7,919 nt of DNA, taken from NCBI GenBank assembly GCA_023254015.1, contig JALQYS010000269.1, forward strand, positions 1-7,919. Reading direction: 5' to 3'. This DNA comes from Paracoccaceae bacterium (GTDB taxonomy: Bacteria > Pseudomonadota > Alphaproteobacteria > Rhodobacterales > Rhodobacteraceae). The position numbers were made by a program, and so were the translations under genes. Of the stretch, positions 5,361 through 7,919 are shown one piece after another. The notes beneath the pieces were generated by a model. It ran no database searches. It was not told the origin of the DNA and was given only the letters and a program-made list of their open reading frames with translations. Each line of letters begins with the position of its first letter. Positions within the stretch are counted from its first letter, which is position 1.

Positions 5361-6385
5361 GCCCGCCGGGCCTCGGCAAAGGACAGCATCCTGTGGCTGG
5401 CCTCATCCCAGAGCTGCAGCCGCACCGTGCGCAGGCTTTCGCGGATGGTCATGCGGTTCATCCCGGCAAGTTCGGCATGGTCACGCAAGACCTGAGGCAG
5501 GCGGTAGAAGGGGATCCGGCTGTAAAGGTGGTGCACATGATGGATGCCGATATTCGCCGTCAGCCATTGCAGGACAGGCGGCAAGACGTAGTAAGAGCTG
5601 CCCTCCAACGCGGCGGCGTGCAAATCCCAGTCCTTGTCCTGCGCCCAAGTCGTGTGTTCAAACTGGTGCTGCACATAGAACAGCCAGACCCCGGCCGTGG
5701 CAGCCAGAAGGCTGGTGGGCAGGAAGATCAGCAGAATCGGCGCCCAACCGCCGAAATACAGGATCAGCCCCAGCGCCAGAAGGATCACCGCATTGGTGGT
5801 CATGGCGCTGATCCAGTACCGCAGATGCCCCATCAGGCCCAGCGGCACGCGGTTTTGCAGCAGAAAGATATAGCCAGGCCCGATGCCGAACAGCACCACC
5901 GGATTGCGATACAGCCGATAGAGAAGCCGCCGCATCACCGGAAGGGCGCGGTATTCGCCCACCGTCAGCGTGGTGATGTCGCCAATCCCACGGCGGCCCA
6001 GATTGCCTGCGCTGGCATGGTGGATCGAGTGTGACCGCCGCCAGACATCGTAAGGCGTCAGCGTCAGCACCCCCAGAACCCGCCCCAGCCAGTCGCTGAC
6101 CGTGCGGTTTTCAAAGAAGGCCCCGTGTCCGCAATCATGCTGGATGGTGAAAAGCCGCAAAAGGAAGGCCGCGTTGACGCAGGAAATCGCCAGCGTCAGC
6201 CAATAGCTGATGCCCATCGCCCACCAGGCCAGCGCCCACAACAGCAGGAACGGCCCGATGGTCACCCCCAGTTCAAACGCGCTGCGCGCTGTGTCGGGCT
6301 GGCGATAGCGCGCCAGAACTTTCACCCAATCGCGGGCCGCCTTGACCTGTTGCTTCTCGGGGGTCATCCCGCTTTCGTCCAGCAT
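5357..6385 (-). CDS. Membrane fatty acid desaturase
   Basis: This 342-residue integral-membrane di-iron desaturase shows the three histidine clusters of the family: HDCGH (83-87), HSIHH (119-123) and HHVHH (282-286, HX2HH). QHQFEH at 239-244 is an additional histidine-bearing motif seen in bacterial acyl-lipid desaturases. Hydrophobic helices lie near 41-75, 195-212 and 214-237. Such enzymes introduce double bonds into acyl chains of membrane lipids using O2 and a ferredoxin-type electron donor, and are often linked to membrane fluidity. Whether it is delta-9, delta-12 or acts on another lipid is not decidable here. I chose the ATG at 6383-6385 because GAGG lies 7 nt upstream on this strand; a second in-frame ATG six codons on is possible. 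Upstream extension would be low-complexity. It is convergent with the transporter and divergent from pnp. Confidence 0.93.
   Translation of the reverse strand: MLDESGMTPEKQQVKAARDWVKVLARYRQPDTARSAFELGVTIGPFLLLWALAWWAMGISYWLTLAISCVNAAFLLRLFTIQHDCGHGAFFENRTVSDWLGRVLGVLTLTPYDVWRRSHSIHHASAGNLGRRGIGDITTLTVGEYRALPVMRRLLYRLYRNPVVLFGIGPGYIFLLQNRVPLGLMGHLRYWISAMTTNAVILLALGLILYFGGWAPILLIFLPTSLLAATAGVWLFYVQHQFEHTTWAQDKDWDLHAAALEGSSYYVLPPVLQWLTANIGIHHVHHLYSRIPFYRLPQVLRDHAELAGMNRMTIRESLRTVRLQLWDEASHRMLSFAEARRA
5359..5373. promoter_or_regulatory. Hairpin at the transporter/desaturase stop junction
   Basis: AGGCCC (5359-5364) pairs perfectly with GGGCCT (5368-5373) around a GCC loop. It overlaps both stop codons and the last desaturase codons. 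There is no T-tract on either side, so it is not a standard intrinsic terminator, but it may protect 3' ends or slow polymerase for both convergent transcripts. Confidence 0.4.
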
Positions 6386-6575
6386 GTTCCTGCCTCGTCG
6401 TTTCTCGCCTGCATAGTGCCGCAAGGAGATTTGGCAACCGTTAACTTGGTCGCAGGCGGGGTCACGTCGGGTCAGATCCGCCAAAGCCCTTTCCAAACTG
6501 CCGCTTTTCCTGTATGCGCCCGCCCATCTGCGACGTGAGGCCCGACCCCCGGGCCCGTGCATCAGGATTGGGGGC

Positions 6576-6593
6576 GGCGGCAATGGGGCCGCC
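6576..6593 (+). promoter_or_regulatory. pnp leader hairpin 1
   Basis: GGCGGC (6576-6581) pairs with GCCGCC (6588-6593) around a 6-nt loop, 50 nt before the pnp start. It is followed by CATATATG. In E. coli the pnp leader folds into a hairpin cut by RNase III and then bound by PNPase for autocontrol; a similar role here is inference from position only. Confidence 0.35.
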
Positions 6594-6601
6594 ATATATG
6601 T

Positions 6602-6628
6602 GGAACGACAGGCCAGGGGGCCGGTTCC
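6602..6628 (+). promoter_or_regulatory. pnp leader hairpin 2, adjacent to the ribosome site
   Basis: GGAAC (6602-6606) pairs with GTTCC (6624-6628), with an inner GGCC (6611-6614) to GGCC (6619-6622) stem and an asymmetric internal loop. It ends directly before the ribosome site GAGGA (6630-6634), which lies 8 nt upstream of the pnp ATG. The position suits control of translation or RNase III processing; no direct evidence. Confidence 0.4.
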
Positions 6629-6642
6629 TGAGGAAACGATAT

Positions 6643-7878
6643 ATGTTCAATGTGACGAAGAAATCGATCCAGTGGGGCAATGAAACGCTCACGCTGGAAA
6701 CGGGGAAGGTTGCGCGTCAGGCCGACGGGTCTGTGATCGCGACGCTGGGCGAAACCTCGGTCATGGCCAACGTGACCTTTGCAAAGGCGCCCAAGCCCGG
6801 TCAGGACTTTTTCCCGCTGACCGTGCACTACCAAGAGAAATATTATGCCGCGGGCAAGATTCCCGGTGGCTTCTTCAAGCGCGAGGCGCGTCCTTCGGAA
6901 AAGGAAACGCTGGTCTCGCGCCTGATCGACCGTCCCTGCCGCCCGCTGTTCGTCGAGGGCTTCAAGCACGAAGTGCTGGTCATGGCCACCGTTCTGTCCT
7001 GCGATCTGGTGAATGATCCCGACATCGTGGCGATGATCGCCGCCTCGGCCGCGCTGACCGTTTCGGGTGTGCCCTTCATGGGCCCGATCGGCGCCGCCCG
7101 TGTCGGCTTTGTCGACGGTAAATATGTGCTGAACCCCGCCATGGACGACATGACGCAGCTTCGCTCGAAGCCGGAACAGCGTCTGGACCTGGTTATCGCC
7201 GGCACCAAAGATGCCGTGATGATGGTGGAATCCGAAGCCTATGAGCTGACCGAAGAGGAGATGCTGGGTGCCGTCGTGTTCGGTCACGAACAGATGCAGC
7301 CGGTCATCGACCTGATCATCGACTTTGCCGAACATTCCGCCAAAGAGCCCTTCGATTTCACGCCGCCCGACATCTCGGCCATCTATGCCAAGGTGAAAGC
7401 GGCGGGTGAGGCGCAGATGCGCGCTGCCTTTGCCATCAAGGACAAGCAGGAACGCACCAATGCCATCTCGGCTGCGGTTGACGCGATCAAGGGCGCCCTG
7501 TCGGAAGATGATCTGGCCGACATCAACCTCGGCTCGGCCATCAAGAAGCTGGAATCCTCGATCCTGCGCGGTGACGTGGTGTCGAACGGCACCCGCATCG
7601 ACGGCCGTGACACCAAGACCGTCCGCCCGATCGTCTGCGAAACCGGCATCCTGCCGCGCACCCACGGCTCGGCCCTGTTACCAGAGATGGGCGATATCAT
7701 TCACTTCTATGCGGTGAATCGCTGGGATGAAAATGACGTGTTTGATGAGTGGGCAAAGCCGCCGAGACCGTTGTCGCCAGAGGCAGAGAAGATCGTGGGG
7801 ACGACGAATGAGCACCTTACTCACTGTCGCCCAACTGAAGTTGTGATGCAGGATTTTATCGCGTTTCTCTCCCGATAA
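6643..7878 (+). CDS. pnp: Polynucleotide phosphorylase, interrupted after residue 345
   Basis: PNPase degrades RNA 3' to 5' by phosphorolysis and is a core exoribonuclease. Residues 1-345 read as normal alphaproteobacterial PNPase. They cover the first RNase PH domain with GGFFKREARPSEKETL (75-90), SRLIDRPCRPLF (92-103) and the following core. The all-alpha linker (about 235-315) follows, then the start of the second RNase PH domain, RIDGRDTKTVRPI (318-330) and LPRTHGSAL (337-345). At residue 346, where Phe and a TRGET-like run are expected, the sequence changes to 66 unrelated residues ending at 7878 (411 total). A full PNPase has about 700-715 residues, so most of the second PH domain (the catalytic one), KH and S1 are absent. 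Start choice: GAGGA at 6630-6634 and the conserved MFNVTKK opening. It is either a truly disrupted gene or a gene cut by an assembly chimera. Confidence 0.92.
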   Translation: MFNVTKKSIQWGNETLTLETGKVARQADGSVIATLGETSVMANVTFAKAPKPGQDFFPLTVHYQEKYYAAGKIPGGFFKREARPSEKETLVSRLIDRPCRPLFVEGFKHEVLVMATVLSCDLVNDPDIVAMIAASAALTVSGVPFMGPIGAARVGFVDGKYVLNPAMDDMTQLRSKPEQRLDLVIAGTKDAVMMVESEAYELTEEEMLGAVVFGHEQMQPVIDLIIDFAEHSAKEPFDFTPPDISAIYAKVKAAGEAQMRAAFAIKDKQERTNAISAAVDAIKGALSEDDLADINLGSAIKKLESSILRGDVVSNGTRIDGRDTKTVRPIVCETGILPRTHGSALLPEMGDIIHFYAVNRWDENDVFDEWAKPPRPLSPEAEKIVGTTNEHLTHCRPTEVVMQDFIAFLSR

Positions 7879-7919
7879 CGGCGTTCAGTTTACAGGGCGT
7901 AATAAGATGCCGAAAATCG
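7680..7919. other. Right-edge sequence unrelated to pnp
   Basis: From about 7680 the DNA has roughly 51% GC by hand count, well below the neighbouring genes. It uses codons scarce elsewhere in the window (TTA, AGA, CGA, ACT twice). Frame 1 stays open from the junction to a TAA at 7876-7878 and has an internal ATG at 7687, which would give 63 residues (beginning MGDIIHFYAVNRWDEND) that I do not recognise. An ATG at 7907 (reading M P K I) follows AGGG at 7894-7897 and could be the start of another gene cut by the window. No terminal inverted repeat or target duplication can be judged from one edge. Confidence 0.55.

Noticed and set aside
4649..6034. Long + strand open frame (461 codons) spanning the transporter and desaturase region
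   Set aside because: It is a shadow frame: its product is arginine/glycine/alanine-rich with no family resemblance, and the same DNA encodes clear transporter and desaturase proteins in other frames.
6568..6600. TTGGGG and TATATG as a pnp promoter
   Set aside because: The spacer is 21 nt, too long for a typical housekeeping promoter, and the -10 lies next to a strong hairpin.
6562..7665. Long minus-strand open frame (367 codons) opposite pnp
   Set aside because: Antisense shadow of a highly conserved PNPase coding region in GC-rich DNA; composition is histidine/arginine-rich and no motif is recognisable.

Overview
This is a GC-rich chromosomal window, probably from an alphaproteobacterium of the Rhodobacteraceae (Rhodobacter-like). 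I base this on codon choice, on the RbfA, TruB, S15 and PNPase sequences, and on a small RTX protein of a type common in that family. No database search was possible, so the genus is left open. Most of it is orderly housekeeping and accessory sequence. The two edges look different from the rest.

Layout. 1-234: no gene recognised; a slightly AT-richer edge, an inverted repeat and a GC-rich hairpin ahead of rbfA. 235-2808 (+): a tightly packed four-gene set: rbfA (30S maturation), an exported phosphodiester-glycosidase-family (DUF2233) protein, truB (tRNA Psi55 synthase) and a DUF1643 protein. The junctions are an 11-nt overlap, then 1-nt gaps, so translation is probably coupled. 2805-3761 (-): a 318-residue RTX calcium-binding protein, convergent with the DUF1643 gene. 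3762-4076: a divergent 315-bp intergenic region with a terminator-like hairpin that has no obvious gene to terminate, and a structured rpsO leader. 4077-4346 (+): rpsO, followed by a strong intrinsic terminator. 4473-5360 (+): an EamA/DMT-type ten-helix transporter. 5357-6385 (-): a membrane fatty acid desaturase, convergent with the transporter. 6386-6642: a divergent leader with hairpins before pnp. 6643-7878 (+): pnp, which reads as normal PNPase for 345 residues and then switches abruptly to unrelated, lower-GC sequence.

How it fits together. rbfA, truB, rpsO and pnp belong to the widely conserved ribosome-maturation and RNA-metabolism neighbourhood (often nusA-infB-rbfA-truB-rpsO-pnp). 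Here it is interspersed with an exported enzyme, a DUF1643 protein, an RTX protein, a transporter and a desaturase, so the usual rpsO-pnp adjacency is lost.

The points most worth a second look are the pnp junction at about 7680 (insertion or assembly chimera), the orphan terminator with two mutually exclusive hairpins between the RTX gene and rpsO, and the identical four-base CTAG stop-stop overlap at both convergent gene pairs. I found no CRISPR array, tRNA, rRNA, recognisable transposase or defence system.
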